Source: Ktedonobacteraceae bacterium
Lineage (GTDB): Bacteria > Chloroflexota > Ktedonobacteria > Ktedonobacterales > Ktedonobacteraceae
NCBI GenBank assembly: GCA_035653615.1
Contig: DASRBN010000037.1
Coordinates: forward strand, 1 to 39,735
Direction of reading: 5' to 3'
Length of the DNA stretch: 39,735 nucleotides
Shown: piece after piece, positions 23,670 to 31,952 of the stretch
Position numbering within the stretch: the first letter of the stretch is position 1
How the letters are laid out: each line of letters opens with the position of its first letter
Program-made: the position numbers and the translations under genes
The notes under the pieces: model-generated
The model's database searches: none
What the model was told of the DNA's origin: nothing
The model's input: the letters and a program-made list of their open reading frames with translations, nothing else

Positions 23670-24152
23670 ATGCCTGATGGAGTAGATACAGCACCAGAAG
23701 GAGCGCCATCTGGTGCGCAACCAGGAGTCTTCAACGATCCCTATCGGGCCTATAACTTTAAACTCGTCATTCAGGGAGTCACGGAGGGACACTTTACGGC
23801 CTGCAGCGGGTTAGGCGTCAAAGTGCAGGTGATTAAGTACCGCGAGGGAGGAACCAACCAGGTGGTGCATTGCATCCCCGGTCCGGTGGAATACGCGGAT
23901 ATCACGCTGCGCTATGGCCTGACTGCCTCACACGAAGTCTGGGACTGGTTGATGACCGCCGTAGTAGGGAAAGTTGAGCGCAAGAATGTCTCTATCCTCA
24001 TGCTCGATAGCGATGGGGTAAGTGAGGTGATGCGCTGGGACTTAATCAACGCGTGGCCCTCTGAGTGGCGTGGGGCGCCGCTTGACGCCTTGAATCGCGA
24101 GGTCGCCATCGAGACACTGACATTGGTGTATGAGACACTGCAACGAGCCTAG
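23670..24152 (+). CDS. CIS inner tube protein (gp19/Hcp-like)
   Basis: This 160-residue protein is of the phage T4 gp19-like tail tube family. After a flexible 20-residue start come FNDPYRAYNFKLVIQGV, HFTACSGLGVKVQVIKYREGG and, towards the end, the LINAWPSEWRGAPLDALN and VAIETLTLVYE strands that form the hexameric ring interface. It builds the rigid tube inside the sheath. The ATG follows the sheath stop directly, so the two are translationally linked. Only one tube gene is present, unlike Afp/PVC, which have several. Confidence 0.93.
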   Translation: MPDGVDTAPEGAPSGAQPGVFNDPYRAYNFKLVIQGVTEGHFTACSGLGVKVQVIKYREGGTNQVVHCIPGPVEYADITLRYGLTASHEVWDWLMTAVVGKVERKNVSILMLDSDGVSEVMRWDLINAWPSEWRGAPLDALNREVAIETLTLVYETLQRA

Positions 24153-24157
24153 CGGCC

Positions 24158-25177
24158 ATGGAAAAGCAAGGTTTCAAGTTCTACATCCTGCGCATTCTCG
24201 CCCATCGATTGCAACACTGGGTCGATTTCCTATCCAGGCAAGCAGGCGGAGATGAAAGGCCAGGCGCGCGGGAGCAGGTAAACATAGAAACAGCCCAGAT
24301 GGTAAGCATGGGGGATGATGCGGGCATGGTTTCTACTCCTGAGCCAGAGGTAGAAAGCGAGAATACCGAGGGTATGCCGCCCCACTGGTTAGCGCGTGTA
24401 AGAGCTGCTGAGCCGTCGGCAGACTGGCTGGCGCGCGTGCAGAAGGATGCACCGGCGCTGCTTACACAGAGAGCGACTCCCAAACAGTCGATTGCGGCTC
24501 AACCTCGCCTTTTGCCTGCCAGAGAGGCGGATATTCATGCGCAGTTGACAGGCGTTGGAGCGGGCCAGGATCGCGACGCTGCAGGGCAACCTCACACGCA
24601 GCAATACGTCCCCAATGTGGATACCGCACCGGTTACAGATATGGGCATTGAGCTAAAAAGTCACGAGGCCGGAACCGCGCCGGGGGTGAAAGAGGCCGGT
24701 AAACCGGAGGGAAAAGACAAACCGCGACGCGAAGAAAACGAGATGCGCCAGGACAAAACTACTGTTTTCGCTCCGGTATTGAAACAGCACGAGGTAGGAG
24801 AGGTAGGACAGAACAGAGAGCAGGTGCAAAACAGTAACCAGGAAGTGATTTCTAGATTGTCTTCTCAAAGAGGAAGTCTGAGCCAGCTGGTGGAGCAGGA
24901 AAATTCGCTCCTGCAAGTGAAAAGACCTGCTAATACCAAACAGGACACAGGACATCATCGCCGGTCGCAAGCGGGTCTATCCAGGCCGATATATGGCAAT
25001 CACCAGGCGGAAGCGAGTATAAGCGAGGCCGACGAACAAATACAGCAGCTATCATCCTGGCCGGCTCTTCCTGAGGAAGAGGTAGTAGACAACCAGGATT
25101 GGGAAATGGTGCGGCGGGCATGGGAACGACGGCGACGATTGGACGAGGAGCAGCGAGGTAGGACATGGAACGCGTAG
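24158..25177 (+). CDS. Disordered hypothetical protein in the CIS operon
   Basis: This 339-residue protein has a short amphipathic N-terminal part (GFKFYILRILAHRLQHWVDF) and is otherwise very rich in Glu, Gln, Arg, Ala and Pro, with low predicted order. A short motif WLARV occurs twice, at residues 77-81 and 90-94, in a near repeat (HWLARVRAAEPS / DWLARVQKDAP). A charged helical tail (EMVRRAWERRRRLDEEQ) ends the protein. It sits between the tube and LysM genes and overlaps the latter by 13 bp, so it belongs to the operon. I do not recognise a family. It could be a chaperone-like, cargo-binding or length-setting component; none of these is shown by the sequence. Confidence 0.72.
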   Translation: MEKQGFKFYILRILAHRLQHWVDFLSRQAGGDERPGAREQVNIETAQMVSMGDDAGMVSTPEPEVESENTEGMPPHWLARVRAAEPSADWLARVQKDAPALLTQRATPKQSIAAQPRLLPAREADIHAQLTGVGAGQDRDAAGQPHTQQYVPNVDTAPVTDMGIELKSHEAGTAPGVKEAGKPEGKDKPRREENEMRQDKTTVFAPVLKQHEVGEVGQNREQVQNSNQEVISRLSSQRGSLSQLVEQENSLLQVKRPANTKQDTGHHRRSQAGLSRPIYGNHQAEASISEADEQIQQLSSWPALPEEEVVDNQDWEMVRRAWERRRRLDEEQRGRTWNA

Positions 25178-25917
25178 CATTTTTGCTAGAGGAGACGAAC
25201 GAGCGGTTGGGATGTTTACTGAATCCTGATAGCCTGGTCGTCCGCCGGGTGGCAGGAGTGCTTCCGCGCCGCTCGTTCGGCGGGCAGTTTACAGGCGCTG
25301 GATTAAGGGACAATCCGCTGCTCTATACAGGGGGAGGCAGGACTGAACTGGAGCTTCACCTGCTCTTCGATGTCTCGCTGGCGGGGTCATCTATTGTCAC
25401 CAATGATGTGCGCGATCTCACGGGGCCGCTGTGGAACCTGGCGGAGAATGTGCGCAGCATCAATGGCACGCGTCGTCCGCCGCTGGTGCGTTTTGTGTGG
25501 GGCAAATCCTGGAACATACCGGGCATTGTGGCCGCGGTAGCCGAGTACCTGGAGCAATTCTCAGCTGATGGTGTGCCCCAGCGCTCGTGGCTGAGTATGC
25601 GGCTCCTGAGAGTAGGCGAGCCACAGAATGAAACAACACCGGGCGAGCAACGGCTACAGGCTCAGGCGCTCTCGCCGGCAGACCTGGAGCTGGCGCCTGA
25701 AAGCGTACCGCCTGACCAGGTGCAAACGCATGTAGTAAGCGCGGGCGAACGTCTGGACGAGATCGCGGCACGTTATTATCCAGATTCCCCGGCAGCGGAG
25801 GCTCCGTCGCTCTGGCGGCTGCTGGCCTCGTACAACGGGTTGGAAGACCCGCTTCATATCGCACCAGGCACCGTATTGCGCATACCACCGCTCTCGGCGC
25901 TAGGAGGCACGTCATGA
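25165..25917 (+). CDS. CIS tube/baseplate protein with LysM domain (Afp7-like)
   Basis: This 250-residue protein has an N-terminal CIS tube-type domain (about 1-155; FLLEETNERLGCLLNPDSLVV, RTELELHLLFDVSL, RRPPLVRFVWG) and a C-terminal LysM-type module (about 187-242; VVSAGERLDEIAARYYPD ... APGTVLRIPP). In Afp/PVC systems the corresponding protein joins the spike-hub complex to the inner tube and wedges, and LysM anchors it within the baseplate. AGGTAGG precedes the ATG, which lies within the end of the previous gene. The stop overlaps the start of the spike gene (ATGA). Confidence 0.88.
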   Translation: MERVAFLLEETNERLGCLLNPDSLVVRRVAGVLPRRSFGGQFTGAGLRDNPLLYTGGGRTELELHLLFDVSLAGSSIVTNDVRDLTGPLWNLAENVRSINGTRRPPLVRFVWGKSWNIPGIVAAVAEYLEQFSADGVPQRSWLSMRLLRVGEPQNETTPGEQRLQAQALSPADLELAPESVPPDQVQTHVVSAGERLDEIAARYYPDSPAAEAPSLWRLLASYNGLEDPLHIAPGTVLRIPPLSALGGTS

Positions 25918-27437
25918 GCTATCCGATCAAGGCTCTGCCAGAAATACAGGTGGAGGCGGAGGGAGTGCCACTGACTGCCGGAGAACTCTATGCGCTGGCA
26001 GAAATTCGTGTCCAGCAGCGCTTATCTCTGCCGGCATTATGCGAATTGGCCTTCTCGGATGTGCCCGGTCCGCTAACAGGCGCGAGGCGGTTTGAGCCGG
26101 GAACGGCCCTACGTGTGATGGTCATAGGGCAACAGGAGCCATTGTTTGTGGGGCAGGTGACGGCTGTCGAATATTGCTACGGGCCAACGGGCGACAGAGA
26201 AATTCGTGTTCGTGGCTATGACCTCTTGCATCGACTACGAAAACGCCAGCCGGTGCGGGCACACGTGCAGGTGACAACGCGAGACCTCGCGCAGGAACTG
26301 GTGGCCGACCTGGGGTTAACGGTGCAGGCAGCAGAATCAGGGCCGCTCTGGACGCGCCTCATGCAGTACCGGCAATCGGACCTCGAATTGTTGCAGGAAG
26401 TAGCTGAGCGATGCGGCCTCTATCTCGCTGTGCGAGGCAATACCCTGCATTTGCTGACGCTGCAAGGCATAGGCGAGGCGGTACCACTGGCACTCGGCGA
26501 GACCCTGCTGGAGGCGCGTATTGAAGTCAACGCCGACGCCGCCTGCCGGTCGGTAACAGCGGTGGGATGGGATACCTCTCGCATCGAAACACACGAAGGG
26601 CAGGTATCGCAGGCGCGGATAGGGCGCGTTGTCTCCGAGGAGGTACTGCCGGCAAGAGTCGGAGGCAGCGGTAAGCGCGAACTTGTGGATGAGGGAACAC
26701 CTGGCGATGATCACGCGACGGCGCTTGCGCAGGCTGAATTAGATCAGCGCCTGGCGCGAGAAGTTATATTCTGGGGAGTAGCAGAAGGCAATACGCGCTT
26801 GCAGGTGGGCACACCGGTAGAGGTTACGGGAGTGGTCGATTCTGTCGCCGGACGCTATGTGCTGTCGTCGGTCACGCATACTATTGATGGGCAGAAGGGC
26901 TTTCTTTCTGAAATCTCCAGCGCGCCGCCCGCGCGCCGGCCAGAAATGCGTGGCAGCGCGGTAGCGCCGGGAGTGGTCACCCAGATAGACGATCCTGAGA
27001 AATTGGGGCGCGTCCGAGTCTCGCTGCCAACCTATGGCAACCTGGAAACGGATTGGATGGGCGTTTTGAGCGCGGGCGCGGGAACGGGCAAGGGGTTTAT
27101 GACGCTGCCGGACATAGGCGATCACGTGCTGGTTCTCTTCGCCCACGAAGACCCCGGTCAAGGCATCGTGCTAGGCGGTCTTTATGGCGCGCACGAACCG
27201 CCTGATACGGGTATCGATGGCGGCGTGGTGCGGCGTTATACGCTGCTGACCCCAGGCGGCCAGCGTATCCGGCTGGACGATGGACAACGCTCGATCCGCC
27301 TGGAGAACAGCGACGGCAGTTATTATGAACTCTCGCCGCATAAGGTGCAGATACACGCGGCAGTTGACCTGGAGATTGAGGCGCCGGGGCAACGGGTGGT
27401 CATTCGAGGCAAGAACATCGATTTTGAGAGGGGATAG
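25914..27437 (+). CDS. CIS spike/hub protein (VgrG, gpD-gpV fusion)
   Basis: This 507-residue protein fuses a hub domain of the phage late-control D type (about 1-335; FVGQVTAVEYCYGP, REIRVRGYDLLHRLR, MQYRQSDLELLQEVAERCGLYL) with a gp5/gpV OB-fold (about 350-430; PGVVTQIDDPEKLGRVRVSLP, GFMTLPDIGDHVLVLF, VLGGLYGAHEPP). A C-terminal beta-helix-like stretch of short repeats follows, to the end. It forms the trimeric spike hub at the tip of the tube. It has no effector domain at its C-terminus. It overlaps the LysM gene by 4 bp and is followed by the PAAR-like gene after 10 bp. Confidence 0.93.
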   Translation: MSYPIKALPEIQVEAEGVPLTAGELYALAEIRVQQRLSLPALCELAFSDVPGPLTGARRFEPGTALRVMVIGQQEPLFVGQVTAVEYCYGPTGDREIRVRGYDLLHRLRKRQPVRAHVQVTTRDLAQELVADLGLTVQAAESGPLWTRLMQYRQSDLELLQEVAERCGLYLAVRGNTLHLLTLQGIGEAVPLALGETLLEARIEVNADAACRSVTAVGWDTSRIETHEGQVSQARIGRVVSEEVLPARVGGSGKRELVDEGTPGDDHATALAQAELDQRLAREVIFWGVAEGNTRLQVGTPVEVTGVVDSVAGRYVLSSVTHTIDGQKGFLSEISSAPPARRPEMRGSAVAPGVVTQIDDPEKLGRVRVSLPTYGNLETDWMGVLSAGAGTGKGFMTLPDIGDHVLVLFAHEDPGQGIVLGGLYGAHEPPDTGIDGGVVRRYTLLTPGGQRIRLDDGQRSIRLENSDGSYYELSPHKVQIHAAVDLEIEAPGQRVVIRGKNIDFERG

Positions 27438-27447
27438 TAATACTAAG

Positions 27448-27789
27448 ATGAAGTGGCTGACTGAAGACGCCGTCCTTAACTGCAAGCACGAGTTAGGGAT
27501 TGTACATATCGCGCCAACCCAGGACCTGGTGACCATCGAACACCGCAGGGTGCTGGTGGACAACAATCCAGAGAGCAGGCCTATTACCGGCTGCCCGAAT
27601 ATTGGCGCGACCATCAAGCCCTGCCTGCATACACTCAAGGTGGAGACCGGCTATTCCGATTTTCTGCGCATCAATGGGCAGCGCGTCTGCCTGGATACGG
27701 TGACCGGCCTTACCGACGGGACGCCGCCCGGCGTGGTCAAATACACGGTGCGCACTCCCGGGCAGGATTTCGTCACGGAGGTATCATGA
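27448..27789 (+). CDS. PAAR-like spike tip protein
   Basis: This 113-residue protein has short beta-strand-forming segments and a set of conserved-looking cysteines (C12, C49, C59, C81) in DAVLNCKHE, ITGCPNIG, KPCLHTL and RVCLDTVTGLTDG. This resembles the DUF4280/PAAR-like tip proteins of extracellular injection systems (Afp10 position), which sharpen the spike and can carry cargo. Its place directly after the VgrG gene supports this. The ATG at 27448 is chosen because the homology-like region begins there; the longer open frame upstream lies inside the spike gene. It overlaps the gp25 gene by 4 bp. Confidence 0.75.
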   Translation: MKWLTEDAVLNCKHELGIVHIAPTQDLVTIEHRRVLVDNNPESRPITGCPNIGATIKPCLHTLKVETGYSDFLRINGQRVCLDTVTGLTDGTPPGVVKYTVRTPGQDFVTEVS

Positions 27790-28217
27790 GTACTTCGCGT
27801 TACCGCGCCTGGAAATTCGTGCATCCTGACCTGGACTCTCCAGAAGGCATAGTGGGACTCGGCCTCACGCCGCGTGGCAGCATTGCGATGGTAGAGGGTA
27901 ATGATTCGGTAAGACAGGAAATCCTGCTCTTGCTGTCAACCATACCGGGGGAACGGGTCATGCGTCCAGATTACGGCTGCCAGTTGCATCGCCTGGTCTT
28001 CTCTCCCAACGACGAGACCACCGCCGGGCTGGCGATTCATTACGTGCGGCAGGCGCTCAATCTGTGGGAACCACGCATCGATGTGCTGCGGCTGGACGCG
28101 GAGCGGAACGCAGATAATGCAGAACAATTGATCATTCGCCTCGAATACCGGGTACGAGCAACGCAGCAATCCGATACTGTCGCCTTTGCTTTCGATCTGG
28201 CAGGAGGGAGTCGCTGA
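27786..28217 (+). CDS. CIS baseplate wedge protein, gp25/GPW family
   Basis: This 143-residue protein is of the gp25-like family, which initiates sheath assembly and clamps the wedge to the tube. The diagnostic segments are present: SVRQEILLLLSTIPGERVMRPDYGC (about 41-65), the LHRLVF...DETTAGLAIHYVRQAL helix and the conserved EPRI motif (WEPRIDVLRL). The size is typical. It overlaps its neighbours by 4 bp at the start and 1 bp at the end, as expected in a tightly coupled structural operon. Confidence 0.94.
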   Translation: MSTSRYRAWKFVHPDLDSPEGIVGLGLTPRGSIAMVEGNDSVRQEILLLLSTIPGERVMRPDYGCQLHRLVFSPNDETTAGLAIHYVRQALNLWEPRIDVLRLDAERNADNAEQLIIRLEYRVRATQQSDTVAFAFDLAGGSR

Positions 28218-30802
28218 TGCCACTACCGTCACCCAACCTCGACGACCGCGACTTTCGCCAGCTGGTGGAGGAGGCACGCCGCCGTATTATGCAATCTTCC
28301 CCCGGGTGGACAGACCTTTCACCCGGAGATCCGGGGATGGTGCTGCTGGAGCTTTTCGCCTACCTGACGGAGACGATGATTTACCGGCTGAACCGCGTGC
28401 CGGATAAGATGTACATCGAGTTCTTGCGATTGATTGGCATACGCCTGCAACCCCCGTCGGCAGCCAGCACCAGCCTGCTCTTCAGCCGGGCGCGAGCAGA
28501 GGATACTCCGATCCAGATTCCGCGTGGCACGCGTGTGACGCTAAGCCGTTCGAGCGGCGCTAGCGATGCGCTGGTCTTTACGACAGCAGCCAATGCCACT
28601 ATTCCCTCGGGCGCAGCCCAGGTAGAAGTGCTTGCCCATCATTGTGATCTGATCGAGGGCGAACTGGCCGGAACAGGTAGCGGTTTGCCCGGCCTGGTTG
28701 TAAAAGCGCAGAGGCCGCCGATTGTAGCAGCAACAGGTGATGAACTGGACCTGGTTGTCGGTGTCGAAGCGGCGCCTGGCGAACTGGGCGAGCGCGTCCC
28801 GGCTATCAAGTATGGAGATAAGACCTATCGCGTATGGCGCGAGGTGGAAAGCTTTACCAATGTGGGGGATGACCCGTATGTCTACGTTGCCGACCGCATG
28901 GCAGGGATGATTCTGTTCGCCCCCGCTGCGCGTCTCGAGCGTGAAGATGGAAATCTGGAGGAAGCCGCTCACGCGCTGGCGGCTATTCCAGGAGTGAGAC
29001 GCGAGATACGCTTGTGGTATCGGCGTGGTGGTGGCCCGGAGGGAAATGTCGAGGCAAATACGCTCACGAAGCTGAAGGATGCAATTACGGGAGTGCAGGT
29101 CACTAATCCAACCCCGGCAGTTGGCGGGCGTGCCGCTGAAACGTTGGAGAATGCGCTGGTGCGAGGACCGCAGCAGTTGCATTCGCTGCAACGAGCGGTT
29201 ACGGCGCGCGATTTCGAGCTGGCCGCGCTCTATAGCTCAAGGGCAATCGCGCGCGCGAAAGCGCTGACACGGGCAGCTTTGTGGGCTTTTGCTACGCCGG
29301 GTACCGTAGAAGTATTGCTCGTGCCTTATATTGAGGAGGAAAAGCGCGGTGGAGGCCAGGTAACGATTGCTGTCCTGGGAGAACACCAGACGCCAGAGGT
29401 GCGGACATTTGTGCAACAGGTGCTGAACGAGCGCCGGCCGCTTGGAACGACCTGCCTCGTGAACTGGGCGCACTACAAGACGGTTCGTGTGACGGCGCGG
29501 ATTGTTGTGCGGCGCGAAGAGGATCCTCAGGCTGTCAAACAGCGCGTTATCGAGCGCCTGCACTCGACAATCAACCCATTGCCGACGCGCTTCAGTTCGA
29601 CCGGATGGCCCTTTGGACAGGCCTTACGCGCATCGCATGTTTACGATGTGGCATTGACCGAGCCAGGAGTGCGCTGGGTGGACCGGGTGCGGCTCGTGGT
29701 GGATGAGGTTCCTGAAGCGAATGTAGCAGCGATTGTGGCAGATACAACGCAGGCGCGAACCTGGTATGTTGGAAGCGGCCCCACGCTGTTCCGCTCATTA
29801 AACGACGGCGAGGGCTGGGAACCGGCGGGCCGCTTTCCAGATGAGGAGATTACCGGCGTGCAGGCCCACGCAGATCGTGCTGGGCTGATAGCTACCGTCA
29901 CGCGGCTGCCTGGCGATGGGGGATCGCGCTTACATATTTCATGGGATTGCGCTGAGACATGGGGAGCTACGGCCTATACCTTCGCCTTCCAGGTGCAGGA
30001 TATGGCCTGGACGCTGCGCGGGGGAGTGCCGGTGCTGTTGATGGCGACAAGCGCGGGGTTATATGAACTCTCCATGCAGCCGGGAAGCAGCCCGATACAG
30101 GTGCTAGTAGACCGTACAAATCAGGCGCTGGGCTTTTATGCCATAGCAGCAAGCACAGATGTGCGCGGTGTAGTAAACGTCGCCGTCGCGGCCCAGAATA
30201 CGGGAGGCGTCTATCTTTCCAGCAGCGGAGGCTCAACAGGCACGTTCCGGCACACCGGACTGCGCGGAGAAGACATTCGCGAATTGACAGTACAGCATGA
30301 CGGTCCGCGTTCGTTCCTCTGGGCAGGGGCAGCTGCGCCGGGCGGTGATGATCCCGGCAAGGGGTGCTTCACTCGCGAATTACTCGGTTCGGAAGACCCT
30401 CCGAATGGATGGCAGGGATTCGGCAAAAACTGGACCGGGGGGACTTGCCGGTCAATCACGTTTGTAGGCGCAAAGGTTCTGGCCGCCTCTCACCGGTCAG
30501 GAGTGCTACATCTCGATCTACACGCGCACGATGCCGCGTGGCAAGCATCCGATGTAGGATGCGGCCTGCCGCTGCGAGACCCCGGACGCTTCCTTCCGGT
30601 TCTCGCATTGGCGACAGATCCAGAAGGGCGGCTGGTGATGGCAGGTGGAGCGAAAGGAGTTTTTCGCAGCGAAGATGGCGGCACAACGTACTTACCAGCT
30701 TCGAGCAAGGAATTTTCGGACAAAGTGACCCTGCCTGCGACCTGGTTGTTCGTTTCAGGCGAGCATGATATTACGGTGGTAGGTGAAGATGAAGCTGAAT
30801 GA
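28217..30802 (+). CDS. Baseplate J-like wedge protein fused to an Asp-box beta-propeller
   Basis: This 861-residue protein has a gpJ/gp6-type wedge module in its first 500 residues (DLSPGDPGMVLLELFAYLTETMIYRLNRVP at 33-62 split by FAYL; TRFSSTGWPFGQALRASHVYDVAL near 457-480). Residues about 505-855 form a different domain with three Asp-box motifs, SxNDGxxW (527-534), SxDxxxTW (575-582) and SxDGGTTY (818-825), typical of sialidase/BNR or Ycf48-like beta-propellers. J proteins link wedges around the hub; the propeller would point outwards and could bind a receptor, glycan or partner protein. No sialidase catalytic residues are apparent. It overlaps gp25 by 1 bp and the next gene by 14 bp. Confidence 0.88.
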   Translation: MPLPSPNLDDRDFRQLVEEARRRIMQSSPGWTDLSPGDPGMVLLELFAYLTETMIYRLNRVPDKMYIEFLRLIGIRLQPPSAASTSLLFSRARAEDTPIQIPRGTRVTLSRSSGASDALVFTTAANATIPSGAAQVEVLAHHCDLIEGELAGTGSGLPGLVVKAQRPPIVAATGDELDLVVGVEAAPGELGERVPAIKYGDKTYRVWREVESFTNVGDDPYVYVADRMAGMILFAPAARLEREDGNLEEAAHALAAIPGVRREIRLWYRRGGGPEGNVEANTLTKLKDAITGVQVTNPTPAVGGRAAETLENALVRGPQQLHSLQRAVTARDFELAALYSSRAIARAKALTRAALWAFATPGTVEVLLVPYIEEEKRGGGQVTIAVLGEHQTPEVRTFVQQVLNERRPLGTTCLVNWAHYKTVRVTARIVVRREEDPQAVKQRVIERLHSTINPLPTRFSSTGWPFGQALRASHVYDVALTEPGVRWVDRVRLVVDEVPEANVAAIVADTTQARTWYVGSGPTLFRSLNDGEGWEPAGRFPDEEITGVQAHADRAGLIATVTRLPGDGGSRLHISWDCAETWGATAYTFAFQVQDMAWTLRGGVPVLLMATSAGLYELSMQPGSSPIQVLVDRTNQALGFYAIAASTDVRGVVNVAVAAQNTGGVYLSSSGGSTGTFRHTGLRGEDIRELTVQHDGPRSFLWAGAAAPGGDDPGKGCFTRELLGSEDPPNGWQGFGKNWTGGTCRSITFVGAKVLAASHRSGVLHLDLHAHDAAWQASDVGCGLPLRDPGRFLPVLALATDPEGRLVMAGGAKGVFRSEDGGTTYLPASSKEFSDKVTLPATWLFVSGEHDITVVGEDEAE

Positions 30803-31385
30803 AATTGAGCAAATGCTCCCCGGCGTTTTTCAGCGCACGGTACTGGAAGGCACGCCTCTATTTGCCCTGCTGGAGGTAATGGAGGATTTACACGCGCCGG
30901 ACGAAGCGGTGCTGGATCAGCTCGATGCGTTCTTTGATCCATATCGCGCGCCCGATACGTTTGTGCCGTTTCTGGCAAGCTGGGTCGATCTGGATCGACT
31001 CTTACTAGCGGTTCCGGAGGAGTTTGAGGAGACAGCGCCCCCACCGCTGCCGAGCGGGATAGGACGGCTACGCGAACTGGTAGCGGCGGCGACCTTTCTG
31101 GCACAATGGCGTGGTACAGCGAAAGGGTTGCTGCGTTTCCTGGAGACGGCGACGGGAGTGCAGGGATTTGTGATCGAGGAGCAGGTATTAGGCCCTGATG
31201 GAGAGTTCAAGCCCTTTCACCTGCGTGTGCGCGTTCCACAGGAAGCGGCATCGTACCGGATGATGATCGAGCGCATCGTTGAGTCAGAGAAACCGGCCTA
31301 CGTCACCTATGAACTGCTGGTGATGGGTAAAGCGCAGGATAGCAGGCAGGGTGGGGTCAGAGATTCTTCGCTGCGCTCAGAATGA
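30789..31385 (+). CDS. CIS tail protein I-like (gpI)
   Basis: This 198-residue protein is of the phage tail protein I type. It has an N-terminal MLPGVFQRT and LLEVMEDLHAPDEAVLDQLDAFFDPYRAPDTFVPFLASWVDL, and a later LVAAATFLAQWRGTAKGLLRFLETATGV segment, both common in CIS-associated members. It completes the wedge next to gpJ. The ATG at 30789 follows GGTAGGTGA; a GTG two codons upstream is possible. The last residues (RDSSLRSE) and the stop codon are encoded by a copy of dispersed repeat family A (31358-31389), so the native C-terminus was probably replaced or extended. It is the last gene of the overlapping operon. Confidence 0.88.
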   Translation: MKLNEIEQMLPGVFQRTVLEGTPLFALLEVMEDLHAPDEAVLDQLDAFFDPYRAPDTFVPFLASWVDLDRLLLAVPEEFEETAPPPLPSGIGRLRELVAAATFLAQWRGTAKGLLRFLETATGVQGFVIEEQVLGPDGEFKPFHLRVRVPQEAASYRMMIERIVESEKPAYVTYELLVMGKAQDSRQGGVRDSSLRSE

Positions 31386-31389
31386 CAGG
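31358..31389. repeat. Family A repeat copy forming the 3' end of the gpI gene
   Basis: This copy carries the core GATTCTTCGCTGCGCTCAGA and ATGACAGG. It is nearly identical to the copy at 9416-9447 and supplies the TGA stop at 31383-31385. Confidence 0.85.
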
Positions 31390-31448
31390 ACTGTGTCCAG
31401 AATGAGATGGCTGAACTAAGAATGACATGGGTGGAGGAACATATTGCT

Positions 31449-31937
31449 ATGAGCATACCGAACAGCACAAAGGTTTTCATTGTTGTATTATTTCTGATAG
31501 GTTTACTCTTCATCGTTGGCATTAATATTGGGGCCGCGCACTCGAATGATACGGCATTTTCGACGCCCGGCTGGGTGAACAGTCTTGGTGGAACAGTGGC
31601 GCATTCGCAGCCACTGAAATTGAGTGATCTCACTCCTGTATCCGGGAATTGCCTCCAGCAAGGTAAATTCGTTATCTCGCCTGGGAGTGCCTGTACGTTT
31701 GGCATTTCGCAATCATCATTTACTTCAAGAGTGGTTACGCTGCAACTGGTTCAAGGATCACCGGCGATGGTGACACTCACGCAGGAACAGGTGTTGCCGG
31801 TACAAGAAAGGCTTTCAACTGCCGGTGTCATGTCGGATGCCAATCTAAAGGTTTACCCGGGCAAAGCGCACGGGATGCTAAGCATACAATGTCTGAGCGC
31901 AGGCGGAGGGCCGACCTGCATACTCCAACTGAAGTAG
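31449..31937 (+). CDS. Signal-anchored hypothetical protein
   Basis: This 162-residue protein begins MSIPNSTKVF and has one strong N-terminal transmembrane helix (about 8-28), then an exported domain of about 130 residues. That domain has four cysteines (two near NCLQQGKF and SACTFG, two near the end in QCLSAGGGPTCILQL) which could form disulfides. The pattern resembles small beta-sandwich surface proteins; no family is recognised. GGAGGAA nine bases upstream of the ATG is the binding site; the frame is open back to 31407. It lies between the CIS operon and the two paralogous membrane proteins, with a 15-bp gap to the next gene, so it may be transcribed with them. Confidence 0.7.
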   Translation: MSIPNSTKVFIVVLFLIGLLFIVGINIGAAHSNDTAFSTPGWVNSLGGTVAHSQPLKLSDLTPVSGNCLQQGKFVISPGSACTFGISQSSFTSRVVTLQLVQGSPAMVTLTQEQVLPVQERLSTAGVMSDANLKVYPGKAHGMLSIQCLSAGGGPTCILQLK

Positions 31938-31952
31938 GCACAGAGGAAAACT

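Noticed and set aside
21736-31385. Prophage or prophage remnant
   Set aside because: The tail-like genes lack any capsid, portal, terminase, integrase or lysis partners. They have the gene order and DUF4255, LysM and PAAR-like members of extracellular contractile injection systems.
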